A stretch of 64,000 bases of DNA from Alitta virens (taxonomy: Eukaryota; Annelida; Polychaeta; Phyllodocida; Nereididae): contig OW028578.1 in the NCBI GenBank assembly GCA_932294295.1, forward strand, positions 41,060,537-41,124,536, read 5' to 3'. The notes under the pieces are model-generated. The model did no database searches, had not been told where the DNA came from, and saw nothing but the letters and a program-made list of their open reading frames with translations. Shown piece after piece: positions 1 through 13,793 of this stretch. Position 1 is the first letter of the stretch. Every line of letters starts with the position of its first letter. The position numbers were made by a program, and so were the translations under genes.

Positions 1-965
1 AGAAATAATTTCACACGGTCATCGTTGTATTATGTGTATTATGCTATTAGGGGTATTATTTGGAATTAATTAACGAGCATTAATACGATTTGATTGTGTA
101 TTCGTTACTGCAATCCTGGTAATTCTGACTTAGTACAGATCTTTACCAGATGATTAGCAGTTCATAATAAGCTTATCAAAAAATTAATTTAGCAATCAAC
201 AATTACTAAAGTTATGTAGTGTATAGTGAAGACTTGCTTATTGTGCATACAGTTAAATCAAGCTAAGACTCGATGAGATTTCTATTTTACATTTATAAAT
301 ATGGATATATAGTGTTTGATATCTTTGGTGCACTGTAAAGTTGAAGTAGTGTTTTATTTAATATGCTTGTAGATATATGAGAGAGAGGTGAACTACTATT
401 TTGTTCAGCTTAAATTACATTTAATTTTAGGGAGGGTTTGCTGAGATTTTGCCGGGTTAGTTGTAGCCCGAGAAACACTTCCTGACCGCACGCCGCTGTC
501 GACTCTTGACAAGACTTGTTTATGTTGTGACGTTTATAGTGCGCCGTGTCAGATAACATATATACTTATTTGACAGCTTCATGTCATTCATGACATGTGT
601 CAGGATGTAAACAGAAAATACTAGATAAATGACGTACAGTAACAAGAATGCATAAGAGAAAATACTAAATAAAACTAGGTTCCAGCTACAATAAAGATTT
701 GTTGTAATGTCAATTTTGCAAAAAATTAGTTAGAAATTGGGTCAATTCAATTGTCCATATTTGGCAACGACTTGTGACCGACACTTGCAGCATTTTGTTG
801 ACCTCGTTAAATTGGAGACTTATCTGTCGACTAGCAGCATTGTGCTGACCTAGTCATTGTCCGAAGAGTTCCAGCATTTATCAAAGACAGTTACAATACA
901 ATAGTAACGTAATAATGTACAGTTTTCATTGTAAAGTTCGATCTTGTTATATCTATATATATATA
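1..965. other. Non-coding, repeat debris
   Basis: No exon recognised. About 430-640 contains a segment (GCCCGAGAAACACTTCCTGA, then a TGACATG-rich stretch) that recurs in diverged form at about 19685-19830 and, in its second part, near 13160-13215. It is an old dispersed repeat of unknown class. A short TA run precedes the LINE fragment at 966. Confidence 0.5.
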
Positions 966-1400
966 TATCTTACAGCACTATAAAATTTGCTGATTCTGCT
1001 CTGAATCACAAGGTCCCAGTAATTGCATATGTGATGCAAAATGCTATGAGCATTGAATCGTCGTTACTGAAACGCGATGTTGAGTACTGTTGTAAGGCAC
1101 TTGGTACTAGCTATGATGTATCAAATAATAGCAATGCAAAATCTCACTGCATGAAGACATGTAAAACTCTTAATGCCCAATGTATGACATACACCCTCAA
1201 GGAACTGCTTTTGGTGAGGGACAGAGAGATGCATTGCATGTTGACAATTGATGAAGTGAATGAACTCATATATCAAATTTCTGTAAATTAAACTATATCT
1301 TTTAAAAATCATGTGTAAAAAAATTTTAGTATTGTTAAAAAATTTCCAATTTTATGTGTGCCACTAGGTACGAAATAAAGATGATATATATATCCATTAG
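966..1400 (+). pseudogene. 3' end of a non-LTR retrotransposon ORF (copy 1)
   Basis: The frame through FADSALNHKVPVIAYVMQ to LLLVRDREMHCMLTIDEVNE and a stop at 1291 is homologous to the fragment ending at 24755 ([16 protein letters not shown] ... [18 protein letters not shown]). This is the C-terminal tail that follows reverse transcriptase in LINE ORF2 proteins. An AATAAA near 1374 and AT-rich tail follow. 5' truncated. Confidence 0.65.
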
Positions 1401-1660
1401 CCACTACATAGCCCAACAGGTGCTGATGAGGCGTTAAACGCAAACACACACACACAGCACTATCCATAACCAAATGATCTAACACATTGGTAATGAGAGT
1501 AATGAGAACATTAATGGGAACGTATACATGTACACGTACGTGAAACTACATGAGATCGAAGATATGGTATGCAAATGCTTATATAAGCCTTATAATGCAG
1601 AGACTGTCAGAATGATGTTCAACATATTTAATAGCGGACCATGGATGATGACTCAAACAT

Positions 1661-4447
1661 TTAATAGGCATCAATATTCACAAGAAGCACTGTAAACAAG
1701 CTGTTAGTGAGGTCAGGTCCAGTCATCAGCTCACTGTTCAAAGAGACACCACTTGATTTGGCTGCAGCATCGAAAACCACTCTAAGTTTGTTGGGTTTAT
1801 TTGGATTTGTGACATAATGATGAGGAAGGTACCACATCTTCTTAGGATGGCCCTTTTCTTCCATGGATGTCAATTTTCTTGCATAACCATTAGCAATGTA
1901 ACCATTCATCACCACACTGTACCGATCCTTCATGTCCGGGTTTGCCGAGAGGCGCTTGACAAGTGAGGTGAATCTCTTCTCTGCCATTCCTCTGTTGTTG
2001 GGCATCTTCTGCTCCTTATCTCTCCAAAGCATGGACACTTCATAATGTCCATCAGCTAGTCTTGTGTCATCTGTCAGAATTTTTGCTGCACGTTGGTCTT
2101 CGATGGACGTAGGTTTCTTGAAATCTGCAGTCACACCAAAGGATTCCGTCATCCAGAACTTCTCCACCTGCCTACTAAGTTGCATCTCTTCACTCATAAC
2201 AAGGTTAACATTAGCCTGAATATCCTCCATAGATCTTCCATCAGATCCGCCAATTATACACCAGCCCAGTACAGTTCGAATGGCAATAAGTCCATCAGTT
2301 GGCCCTTCTCGGTTGTCGGTCTGCAAATGAGCCCTTGGTACATTAGCACCAATTAAAAGCTTGACTTCACTTGGTGCGACATTACTAAGACCAAGTTTGT
2401 TCAGATGCTTCATGTGTTGGAGGTCATTTGCTTGGATTGGAGGACATTTGAAAACACCTGGTCTGGTCCATGCTTCCTTGATCCACAAAGAAGGAGCATC
2501 TGGGTCTCCTTGTTCACGGACTGACAAACTAACTCTTGAGGATTTGAGGGAAACTGATGAACTGAGAGTATTCAAGGTAAGACGCTCCGATTTACCACCA
2601 AGTCCAAGGTCTTTGGCTAAATCATCATTTATCAGGGTAATATCACTGCACGAATCCAGCAATGCGAAGGTCTTCAGAGTTCTACCATTCTTTCCTTGGA
2701 CCACAACCGGGAGAACTTGGAAATAAACTTGGTTCAACTCACGGTTAATATTGTTAACTTGACCCACTGCAGTATTCGTTTGAATGCTTGAAGTTTGTCT
2801 TCTCCTATGCAGCGTAGTATGATGCTTCACTCCACAGCCGCTAACTTTGCACAATCCTTTCGACATGCAATATGCAATTCTGTGTTTTGGATGAAGACAA
2901 TTAAAGCATAACTGATGTTGTCTTACAAAGTCATATCTTTCTTCAGCAGTCTTGGCTAGATAATCCCTGCACTTAGGTAGGTGATGATCCAATGAACACA
3001 ACTGACAGACATTTGCTGAACGTTGATCGAACATTGGAGTTATGGATGAAGTGTTCAAAGTAGTAAACCTTGGAGCAGACATCTGTGTATTCTGTTTCTG
3101 ACGAACCGAAATTGCATATGGATTAAATTCGGATTCAATGCAGTCTCTTAACCAGTTTTCCAAGTCAACTAAGTTCGGTTCTCGAACCCGGCATATATTC
3201 CTGACATAGTCGTTCCACTTAACTCGCTTGTCCCCGGGAATGCGCCCCGAAGTCCGCTGCAACACATCCAGGCTGGTCAGTTCACTTGTATAACACATCT
3301 GGCGAAGAGTTGTAATGCAATCTCTTATTGCAACATAAAAGTTCCGAAGAGCATAAGCATCGCCTGATGGTAGAATATTCCCATCCGTAATCATATCAAT
3401 GTAGGCACGTACTACAGCAACACGATGACCAAAGGCAAATTTGAGCTCCTTTAATGCAAGTGCATAGTTCCTGCCACTGTAACCCAATCCAAGTACAATT
3501 CCTTTGGCTTCACCTTTCACATGTGACTGGAGAAGGTCCATGCGTCTCGTATCATTAAGGCCTGGTCTGGAGTGTACTTGTACATAAAATTGTTCAACAA
3601 ACTGTGGCCATGCTAAAGGCGAACCATCGAAAACTGGCAGTTCAACTTTCGGAAGATCTCTCTCTATCTGCAGCATTGCAATTGCTTGACTAAAGTCCCC
3701 AGGAGAAGGCTGGTTGTTATTAACAGTTTCTCTCCCAACTACCAAATCATCAATCCAAGAATCAATGGAATTTTTTATCCGTGTGTTGCTGGCATTTTGA
3801 ACTTGAGGCATGGCTGTGGCTTGCATACTATCTACAGATCCAGGGTTCCTTGCTTCAGATGACTGTACAGCAACATAAGATGCAGATGAGGAAGTAGGTG
3901 CAGGTACAGAGGAAGCAGTTACAGGTGTAGGGGAAGATGCAGTCACAGAGGTAGATGCAGTCATGGAGTTGGACACAGTCGCAGAGCTGGCTGCAGTCGC
4001 AGAGGTGGATGCAGTCGCAGAGGTGGACGCCATCGCAGAGGTGGATGCAGTCGCAGAGGTGGACGCTGTCGCAGAGGTGGACGCAGATGCAGTGGTGTAT
4101 GCTTCATCTGGAGGTACGGATGGCACTGACATGAGTTCAGCTATAGCAGACGCTTGCTCATTTTTGATTTCCTTAAGTCTTTCGTCAATCTCACACAAGC
4201 ATTGTGTCCCTTGTTCGAGATAGTCATTGAATGAATCTTCGGCTTCTTCAATTGCATCATCTTCATCCAAGGCAGATAAATAATAGTCATGTGCTGTCTG
4301 CAACCTTTTCAATTGGCTTGCAATTCGATCCTTGAGAACGTTCAAAGCAGCAGGAGAATCCTTTAATTTGTCAAACTGGTTGATTGTTCTTGTTACCCAG
4401 CCTGCTTGTCGTGATCTGCTTGTCTTCAGCCTTTCAATGTCGGCCAT
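1661..4447 (-). mobile_element. BEL/Pao LTR retrotransposon gag-pol ORF, 3' truncated
   Basis: One uninterrupted ORF of about 928 residues starting at ATG 4447 (KMADIERL); an upstream TTG extends the open frame to 4483. In order (residues counted from the TTG): charged helical N-terminus; a Ser/Ala/Thr repeat at about 130-200; a DUF1759-type gag region with FDGSPLAWPQFVEQF near 285-300; Cys/His knuckles at about 493-555 (CQLC, CFNCLHPKHRIAYC); a DUF1758-type aspartic protease segment with LLDSCS near 608; the start of reverse transcriptase (LRVVFDAAAKSSG, GPDLTNSL). The frame then leaves homology after about 10 unrelated residues, so most RT, RNase H and integrase are absent. LTRs were not identified. 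The protease motif has Cys where Gly is usual (DSG). Lies antisense to PDE9A, upstream of its first recognised exon. Confidence 0.88.
3948..4100 (-). repeat. Tandem repeat inside the BEL ORF
   Basis: About eight imperfect 18-base units encoding STSATA-type hexapeptides. Units vary by single bases, and Ala, Ser and Thr dominate throughout. The array stays in frame. Confidence 0.8.
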
Positions 4448-4974
4448 TTTGTTGAAGTTGAATACAGGTGATCTTGAAGACAAATTCTAACTTTTATGAC
4501 TCAGAAACCAGCTGTTTCTAACTCGCGTTTATTCATTCAACTTCATTGCAGAGCTTAGCAGCGTCTTAGCATTTAGCGGTTAGCTGAAATACAAGGAAAA
4601 ATACTACATAGGTAAAGACTACAGAATATGTACAGAACACTGAATAATAGCGAATATAGTACTATTAACAAATCGATGTCTGGTCCCAGTTCTTTCAGTT
4701 TATAGAGACAGTCAAAGAGACCTGCTCTTTTTACATGTACATTATGAACAAACATTTATGAAGATGTATGAAAATAATATATGTATTCATACACAGCATA
4801 GTATAATCCTGTTTTATGAAAATAGTTCAGGAGAAAGTCCAAGTGTGCAAAAAAAAAAATTCTTGATAAATTTAGAATTTGATATGATCTGCATAATATT
4901 AATAATGATAACACATAATTCAACCTATAGGTATTATTTCAATTAACTATGAAGGGGCCTCTCATGGTAGCGTC

Positions 4975-5700
4975 AAAATCTGACTTAGTGAGTGCCTCCT
5001 TAGCCACTTCCTTCAATAAATTTATATATTTTAAATGCTTACGTTACTATTGGCTGAAAATAAAGTGTTCGTTTGTCTTGTATTTATCTTCGTTGTTTAG
5101 TTGCTCAAAATTATCTTAATAATCATTAGCTACTTTAAGGATTTCCTCACGATTCAGTTATTATATGGGCATACTATGAGACAATGTTTTTCATCTTCAA
5201 TTTCATGCATATTGCATTTTAGGCATAGTCTGGCAACTGCTGGCAATATGGGATTTTCATGTCTACCCGTTTCAATACGTAAATTGTGTGAGCTTATTCT
5301 AAATCTGGCTATTTTATTATCGACGTTTCTGCTTCTTAAGTGATAATAAGAGACGGGGTATTAGCCTTTAATCGGTAGGGTTCCAGCTAGGATTTGAATT
5401 AGGCATGATACATATAAGGATATTAGGGCACCTAAATAGACTCATATAAGGCACCCAGCTAGTTGAAAAGCCTAGCTGGACCACTGATAAGTTTTGGCTG
5501 TAGCGTGGAATCATTGATTTCAGCTCGTAGTTTCCTGACATTTCCCATAAAGTTTAGATTTGCAAATAATGAGCTAGAATCCAAGTCTCAAATGGTCTCT
5601 TTGTGGATAATGTTCGTTGAGTATATGAATAATTTTTGCCATAGTAAACAAGAGCTAAGCGAACATCAGATTTCTCGGGCTACTAAGTTGCAATAATTTG
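4975..5700 (-). pseudogene. LINE ORF2 C-terminal fragment, degenerate
   Basis: Reverse-complement translation gives [39 protein letters not shown] and IVCPYN, the same protein as the + copy at 38857-39668. It continues to about 5690 (matching the [10 protein letters not shown] part) with deletions, frameshifts and stops. The Cys-rich C-x2-C...H-x3-C end is typical of the C-terminus of CR1/L2-type LINEs. Confidence 0.75.
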
Positions 5701-6575
5701 GGATGATTTTGTAGTGGCAGTTCTTCTGATAAAATCCTTAGCCAAGCAGTTTTTAAATCTTGGGCAAATAGTTTAATTAATTTCAGTGTCTAATTTGAAA
5801 CCATTTCGTAATATAGAGCAAGATGTCCTTAATAAAACTAGTACATTCCTCGCATCTGGTGACGTCAAGTCGTCAATGCGTCATCACTTCAGTCGCCTCA
5901 CTTTGATATGCTGAGTAATAAAATTATCAAGCGTCCTTCGATTAGCTCCTTATTTGTTCCTTATCAAAAATATCAAAGGATCTATCCTCTGTTTGATGGT
6001 TATGTGATGAAGTGAGGTCTAAATAAAGAAACTCTCCTATTTTTATGTCACTTCAAAATCTTAAGTGTCATCTGTAAAGTTTGAGGAGTGAAATAAATTG
6101 TGGACTTTTTGAAGGAAAAGGTGATCCTCGGCCATCTATGGACAGATTATCACTATTAAAGGGTAGTCCAGTTTCATAAAGAACTCTGTGCAATAATTGG
6201 CTCTTGTATCATAATGAATGATGAATAATATATAGACCTGCATCGATTTTGTATTTGTGGAGTTTATTTTCTAAGGTTAGTCCAGTTAAAGGTTTTTACA
6301 TTTAACTCCTACATATATTTATTACACCTGCCTACCTACTCAAAACAATTAATATGGAAATTTGGACATAACAAAACATTTATTAAAGCAAGGAGCGTAG
6401 AGGCTGATGTAATGATGAGATGAGAGGGCTTGTTGCAGCTAAACCATTTGAGCATGGCGCTGCTCTATGCCTGACTTCCCTTGCGCCATTCCCGTTTTTG
6501 TCAGCGCCCTGCCCGAAATTAAGTGAATACCTTTATTTTGAATTTTTTTTGCTTTTGAACTAGCTGGGTGAACTA
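5700..6575. other. No gene seen
   Basis: AT-rich, all frames closed within short distances. No recognised repeat apart from short AT runs. Confidence 0.5.
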
Positions 6576-6993
6576 GCTATATGATGGAACACTGACACCC
6601 ATATTTAATGCTATATGATGGAACACTGACACCCATATTTAATGCTATATGATGGAACACTGACACCCATATTTAATGCTATATGATGGAACACTGACAC
6701 CCATATTTAATGCTATATGATGGAACACTGACACCCATATTTAATGCTATATGATGGAACACTGACAACACTGACACCCATATTTAATGCTATATGATGG
6801 AACACTGACACCCATATTTAATGCTATATGATAGAACACTGACACCCATATTTAATGCTATATGATGGAACACTGACACCCATATTTAATGCTATATGAT
6901 GGAACACTGACACCCATATTTAATGCTATATGATAGAACACTGACACCCATATTTAATGCTATATGATGGAACACTGACACCCATATTTAATG
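6576..6993 (+). repeat. 34-bp minisatellite, about 12 copies
   Basis: The unit begins TATATGATGGAACACTGACA and continues CCCATATTTAATGC. Copies are nearly identical; two carry a G-to-A change (GATAGAAC). One unit has a 9-base internal duplication (ACACTGACA). Lies 120 bases upstream of the PDE9A exon at 7115. Confidence 0.95.
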
Positions 6994-7114
6994 GCAAATT
7001 GATTATGCTGAACCCTCTGACTTCCAGAAAGGCATCTTATTATATACATAATATTATTATGTACCTAAATTGAAAATGATTTTAACAGCAATTTATATTT
7101 TTTTGCCTTTACAG

Positions 7115-7264
7115 AAATATTCAGAAGTGCAGCGGAGGCAGGACCGCTCGATATTTTGAAGTTGTACAACGTGAAGGGACACTTAATTAAAATATCTCCG
7201 AGGCTAGAAGCAAACAGTCCATCGGATCGGCACAAATTGGAGGTTGTTGCAACTCATTGCGAAG
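7115..7264 (+). CDS. PDE9A: PDE9A N-terminal exon
   Basis: A 150-nt exon between a TTTACAG acceptor and a GTAGGT donor; it begins with two bases of a split codon and ends with one. The translation contains [28 protein letters not shown] and LEVVA. I align these with the N-terminal region of vertebrate PDE9A that precedes the regulatory linker (similar IFS...DIMDLF and MVSIDPTMPANSER segments, recalled, not searched). It lacks about 15 residues that vertebrates have in the middle. Its final G joins the GT of the 31599 exon to make Gly, which supports splicing between them. The upstream exon supplying the start codon is not found. Less certain than the catalytic exons. Confidence 0.72.
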
Positions 7265-7634
7265 GTAGGTTGGTGATCGTGGTTTTACGGAACATAATTA
7301 TTGTACTAAGGGATTACGGCCCAAGTATGGAATACAACTGCTACCAACGAATGTGCTCTATTATTGGGGTCCTTAGGTGTGATTGCTCGCGGAATAAGCT
7401 GCTTTTATTGGCTGTTGCATGGCTTATTCCGTCGTGCAGTTGTATTCGATACTTGGGCCGGGATTACACACTCTTCGTTCAATCCCAGACGTACCACAGT
7501 TGGTGAAGTAAAATCCACAACTGTGAGTGGCTCATTTTGAAGATCTATATCTCCGACAATATTGCAACACCTGTGTATTAATGACGACTATCCTTAATCA
7601 TCTGGTCATGACAGATAGATAGATACATAGATAC

Positions 7635-7665
<31 letters not shown>

Positions 7666-10600
7666 TATATGGGAAGTGCAGCCCTCTAAGGCAGGTTCTT
7701 GCCGCTATTGAGGGTTGATTGATGAGGTGAGAGAGAGGAGGAGTCCACCCATGTTACACATTTACCCCGTGGGTGGGATCTTTTACTTGCCTCAGTATAG
7801 ACGATCCGCTGACGGAGACTGGGGAACTTAGAACTACCTTTTGCAAAGTTTGGGGGAACTCGTCTCAAGCTGATGCACCCTGGGGGTTTTCTTGAGATTC
7901 AAACTTAACCCCTTTATGATAATTAAGTCACGTGGTTAAAATCTGTTATTCTCTCTATTGACCCAATTCACTGAGACTCAGTCTCAAGCCAAAGCACACG
8001 AGAACATCTAACATGCAGATGTCTTGAGACTGAGTCTCAAAATATCGAGCAGTGCCAGATATCGTGAGACTGGATCGCAAGTCGTGAAATGTAAGTCTCA
8101 AGCCAATGCACACAATGCACACAAGACAGACCGTGGGACAATTTTTATTTAAGCCAGTAGCATTTACAATTGGTATTAAAAACCATAACTGTATATAAAT
8201 GTTGGTGGCTAGGGAGACCCTCACTAAGTCAGCCATCACCGACGCTATCGTGAGGGCCCCGAGGGTCCTGTGTGCTAGAAGAGGGCAAGGGGTTGAGATG
8301 GCGGATCTCATGAGACCGAGACACAGGAAGTTCTAACCCTCGTGTCACAGTGCATTGGGCTCAACGGTTAATCGGTGTCTCTGCTTGTTCTTGAACTTAA
8401 GACAAGAGTACTTGAACTTGATCAAGTACATGAACAGGAAGCTGCTCTTGTGTCTGTACTGACTTGACTTGTGCCCAAGTGCAATGCAGAGGTGCAGTGG
8501 CCTAGTGGTTAATGTGCTCGCCTTCAAGACGAAAGGTTGTAGGTTCGAGCAGCCCCCACCGTGGCTCTTTGCTCCACTCAACCCAGGTGTAAATGGGCAC
8601 TTGGCTATAGGCAGTGATGGCAATTGTAAGTGCTTAGCCCCTGCAGATAATTCTGTGTAACGGGCTGTATACTCCCCAGGGAGTTGAGAAAGGCTTAAGC
8701 TTAAACAGGCCTGCCAAGGGTGTAATTGTAAAGTAGGTCGAGACTGCTTGGACGGTGATAACTCAGACTATACACTCCATTAACATTTACATTACACTAA
8801 CAGCCCTAATTGCAATGAATGCAGTGACTCATTCCATATTATTATCATTAATTAAGTAGAATCAATCACTCTTCAATTTTCTCTTGATTCTAAGAGTATG
8901 ATGTCACAGTTTTCTCCTGTGTTTGCACTACAAATTACGTGTTTCATTTTTCTAAATAAACAAAACAATACTCAAGCCATACAAGATAGCATTGTAAAAG
9001 CCTATCTGACATAAGTAAGACTTAATCAAAACAGTTTAGCAGTTAACAGTCTGTTTGACTAAATCCCTCATGATGTCATGGATGAAGAAGAAAAGATTGA
9101 AAGACTATTCTACGTAATTATTACTACAATAATAAATCACATTTAAATACAAAACTACACTTTTTGCAGCTGTGTGATGGAAACAAAAGGCAATTAAAAT
9201 ACATTTTATGTGCTTCATATGAGTTACATAAACATTGCATTAATTAGCATGATCGATAATTCATTTCATAATACACGCAATTTGTAACTAAAATATGAAA
9301 CTTTAATCAGTTTTTTAGCGCCTTAATCTGATTGATAAGTCATTTCAAATAATAAAATAATTAAAAATACATATATCGAATGGTCGATGGATATACAAGT
9401 TGGAGTGACATGCAAACTGTGTTTTAATCGCTATATATTATGTGGTCATAAAACTGATATAATTATATATGTGTTGTATCGCACAGCTGTGCTTACCAAA
9501 TAAATGAAAATTGAAGTTTTTTGTCCTACATTTCAACGCTGATAATCGCATTAATGTTAATGGTAATGTATGAATCGTGTATTGAATTCTGATTGTCAGA
9601 AAATGATATAAATGATTGGTATCATTCGATTTTGTATGTTAGTGCTTGTGGTTCATGTACATGACTGCGAGTCCCCATCATGTAAGTGAACAGGTTAGCG
9701 GTAGGTTTGTTTGTTAACTTTCCATGTAAAGTAATTAGATAGATATAGATATAGATAGATAGATATAGATAGATAGATATAGATATGGGAACCGCAGCCC
9801 TCTAAGGCTAGTTCTCGCTGCTATGGAGTGTTGATTGATGAGGTGAGAGAGAGGAGGAGTCCACCCATGTCACACATTTACCCCATGGGTGGGATCTTTT
9901 ACTTTCCTCAGCATAGATACTGAGTATAAGGGACCGCCAATTTAGCGTCTCATCCGAACAACATCCAGCTGCTGGGATGATGCTCATGAAAGGTACCCGG
10001 GCCTGGGATGGAACCTGGGTCCTTTAGAGGAGCAGGCCAGCGTCTTACCCCTAGATCACCCAACTGCTCAAAGATACCTTACTTAATATTTGTAATGACC
10101 TACAGAATGATACTGTGAAAAATGGTTCCTGCCAGATAAGTTGTGCTTCATCTGGAGCCACTAATTTATGTGAAATAAACAATACAATAAAATGCAATGC
10201 AATAGAATACGTTATTATACAATACATATGTATATAATTTTATTGACGATGTCAGACAAGACATATATGTCACAATACAATACAATGCATTTATGATATC
10301 AGACCTTAGTAGTAGAGTTGTATTACGTGGCCAAATGTGCCACGTGCATTTTCCATGAGAAGGATAAAGTCATGGAAAACGCATGGTTTTTAGCTAATTA
10401 TAATGAGGCAAAAACCATGCGTTTTCCATGCGTTTATCCTTCTCATGGAAAACGCACGTGGCACATTCGGCCATGTATGATTTTTGCCCACTCGGCCAAA
10501 TTCTGTTGCCATGAATTTCAGATTTATTATTATGCTTTTACTTGTAGATTTCTCTCCTTGTCACCATAATCAACTTTAATTGGTCTTAGAATATTTATAT

Positions 10601-13600
10601 CCATGTATGTTAATGTTGTGTTGATGCTCCTTATATTTTCCATACTACAGTTTGTGTCTTTTTAGATTGTACATCAAACTGAAAGAATTAGTTCTTCTGT
10701 AGATATTGTCAATGCAAATGAGTATGGAGCACTCACGTGTTTGTGAGATACTGTATATCCATTGAATGGGATTGTTTTTCACACTAGTCTCAACATAAAC
10801 ACTGTATTTCATCCTCTAAATTGTGTAAACCTTAAAAATACAGAAGAAAGCAATACAATATATCTGTAAAACCAAGTACAATGCACATGCACTATTCTAG
10901 GAATTAAATGTTTTAGAATTTGGGGATATATGTGCATTTGGGGATATGATGTGCATTTTATTTTGCAGCCAATGTCATTCGTCTTCATTTTGTTATAGCA
11001 CACCGACCGCTCCAAGTGAGATGTGGACATAGAGGTCCAATAGGACCTGAGTCTAGTTATGCTCTAATCTAATCTAATCTAATCTAATCTAATCTAACCT
11101 AATCTATATATTCGCACTCCATCACTTAAAGCTTTGTTACAAAATAGAAAATAGGCAGTTGCCCGATTTTTTCCAGCCAGTTTTCACTCCTCAGTTTTAG
11201 GAGATGATGTTGCTCACAATTACGATACTAGATCTTCTACCGATATAAGGTTTCCTTCACTGAAATGGGAATTTGCCAGACACAGTATAGTCTACAGATA
11301 TCCACAATTTGTTTAAATAATATGAAGAATAGTATATATATAAAAAAAAAAATTGACACGCATAAATTAAATGGTCGGAAAGTTTATTTCAAAAATATTA
11401 CATTAGTTCATGCAGTACATTGTGCTGTATATGCAATAAGTACAGCTGAATTGTCCATGTCACTGACTGACTGTCTTCACATTTAAATATTCACAGAGTT
11501 AACCTATATATTACTTCATGATGTCATGGAAAATCCTGGGAAATCTTGAAAAAATTGGTTGTCATTGAATTGAATTGAATTGAATTTATTTAGCATCTTG
11601 ATATCATACATGCATGTACATACATCAATTATTACAAATAACACTTTTCATATGGCTTTAAATTATTAATTATTATGTAAAAACTAGGACGCTGGGTCAG
11701 GCATCTGAGCTATAAGCTGTTTGAATGATGCCTGCCTGTATTTTATATGAGAAAAGAGATTTTAACCGTAGAAAAAAAAAAAAAAAATAATAAAAAAATA
11801 TATAGAAAAATACAATATATCAGTGGTAATTATAATGATGAAAAGGTTTATATATATAATATATTCTTTAAAACTAGCAAAAAAATAAGGCTACCATTGA
11901 CAATGACAATGAGTATAAGATGGAATGGAAAATCATTTAAAAGTCATGGAAATAAGGAAATTTAAAAGGGTCATGGAAAAGTCATGGAATTTTAAAAAGA
12001 TAAAAAAAAAAGCATGTCTGCAATAAAACAGGGTGGTGAGGACGGCTGTAAGGGGTGTGCGGAGGCCGTTATAATTTGCAATCGTTGACTTAATTGTGCA
12101 GATTTCATTGCAAGAAAGTCAGGGAAATTCTGTGAATGGTCATGGAAAAGTCATGGAATTTAATTTCATGATTTCTGTAGGTACCCTGTGAAATTGGTCT
12201 TCATTTGCAATCAACGTTCTCTCACTTACATGGTGGCCACGAGGCAGCGGGACCCGAGCCTCTTTCCGCGGTCTCCAACACAAGTACTTATTCTCTGTTT
12301 TGTGCAAATCAAGAACAATTCTTATTCTTTATCAACGCTTAAAACCCAACACAAATTTCCTGGGAAGCGGACCACCAAGAAGTGAGTGTAGCAGTTTGCC
12401 TCGTTTGTTTACTCTTCATTTATCAAGTAGTTCAGAAAAATAACCCCAAAAAAAAGTCAAGAAAAATAGGTTAATTGTGTATAAAACAGAACAGTTGGGC
12501 AGTCGTGTGTGTTTACATTGAATTAGAAGTTCGGGGAGCACATGTTTCCGTGTTGTATCTTAGGGTTCGTTGAGATATAGTTACCGGTTAATGGCGCAGA
12601 GATTCGGTGGGTGTGAATTAGATGGAAAAAATATTAGGGGATTTGATAAGATCGGTGCTGTGTGAGCCACTAGAACTATTAGTGGTTCATCGAGGGAACT
12701 GTTGCAGTGTTGTAGCAGTACCCATGATTATTAACTACAAGTGGATGCTGTGGTCTAGGTGATAAGGTATTGGGTGTTTTACAGGTTGGTACGTGGGTTC
12801 AAGCCCAGCCACGACATGTCGGAACTGAGCAGACCCTCCTGGAACTACTGCTCCACTCCACTCGGGTGTAAATAGGGAGGTGGTGGTGGTGTTGGATTAG
12901 GGCTTTACGTCCTGTATTTCTGCACCCGATGGGCTAATAAGGACAGGTAGGGACCATGGCAATGAGACGAAGGATGAAACAGCCATCCAACTTAGGCTCG
13001 ACCGGGAATTGGACCCGGGACCCAGTGGTTGGATGCCCAGTGCACTACCACTGAGCTAGGCCCCCACCCTAGTAAATAGGGAGGTTGGCTATAAGCTGAG
13101 ATGGCATTGGATTGCTCTGTGACGGCACTGTGTGATTGTGACAGCTGCTGGCTGCAGATATTTGATATATATACTTTTATTTGACAACTTGATGTCCTTC
13201 ATGACATATGTGTCACAATGTAAACTAAGTAATAAAAAAAAAGAAAAATATCATTATTAAAAAAAAAAAAAAGTCATGTTACATGTGTTATGGTCATATT
13301 TTGTCATGAAGAGATTATCAACTCCATAGGAAGCTTACAGTTGTTTTGTACCTGGTTACAAGTCACTTCAGTTTTATATATACTAAATAGGAGACCAATA
13401 CTTTATTAGGCAAAAAATGTCACAATGTTTGCTAGAATTCTTCTATTTTGTGCGAGGCATGGCTCTATATGAACTTGGTGCAGTGAGAGATGGATTCTAT
13501 GAATGCAGTATAATTAAAGTTGCACTGTCTGTCTAATTTGCAATTTTCAAAGACGCTATCAAACAGTCGAAAATTACCTTTATTAATTAAGGCACACACA

Positions 13601-13735
13601 CCTGCGGCCTATTAAATAAATACGGCCGGGGTACTCACAAGGTCTCAGAATTGGATGCTATTGTGAGTTGCCACATGGGAAAAATGTATTAAGAAGAAAG
13701 GTAAAAAATAGATAAATTGAATAGATAGATAGATG

Positions 13736-13793
<58 letters not shown>

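Noticed and set aside
2093..2726. Two + strand ORFs over the BEL region, also 3963-4223
   Set aside because: Antisense shadows of the BEL gag-pol frame.
6576..6993. Regular repeats considered as a CRISPR array
   Set aside because: There are no unique spacers; this is a head-to-tail minisatellite in eukaryotic DNA.
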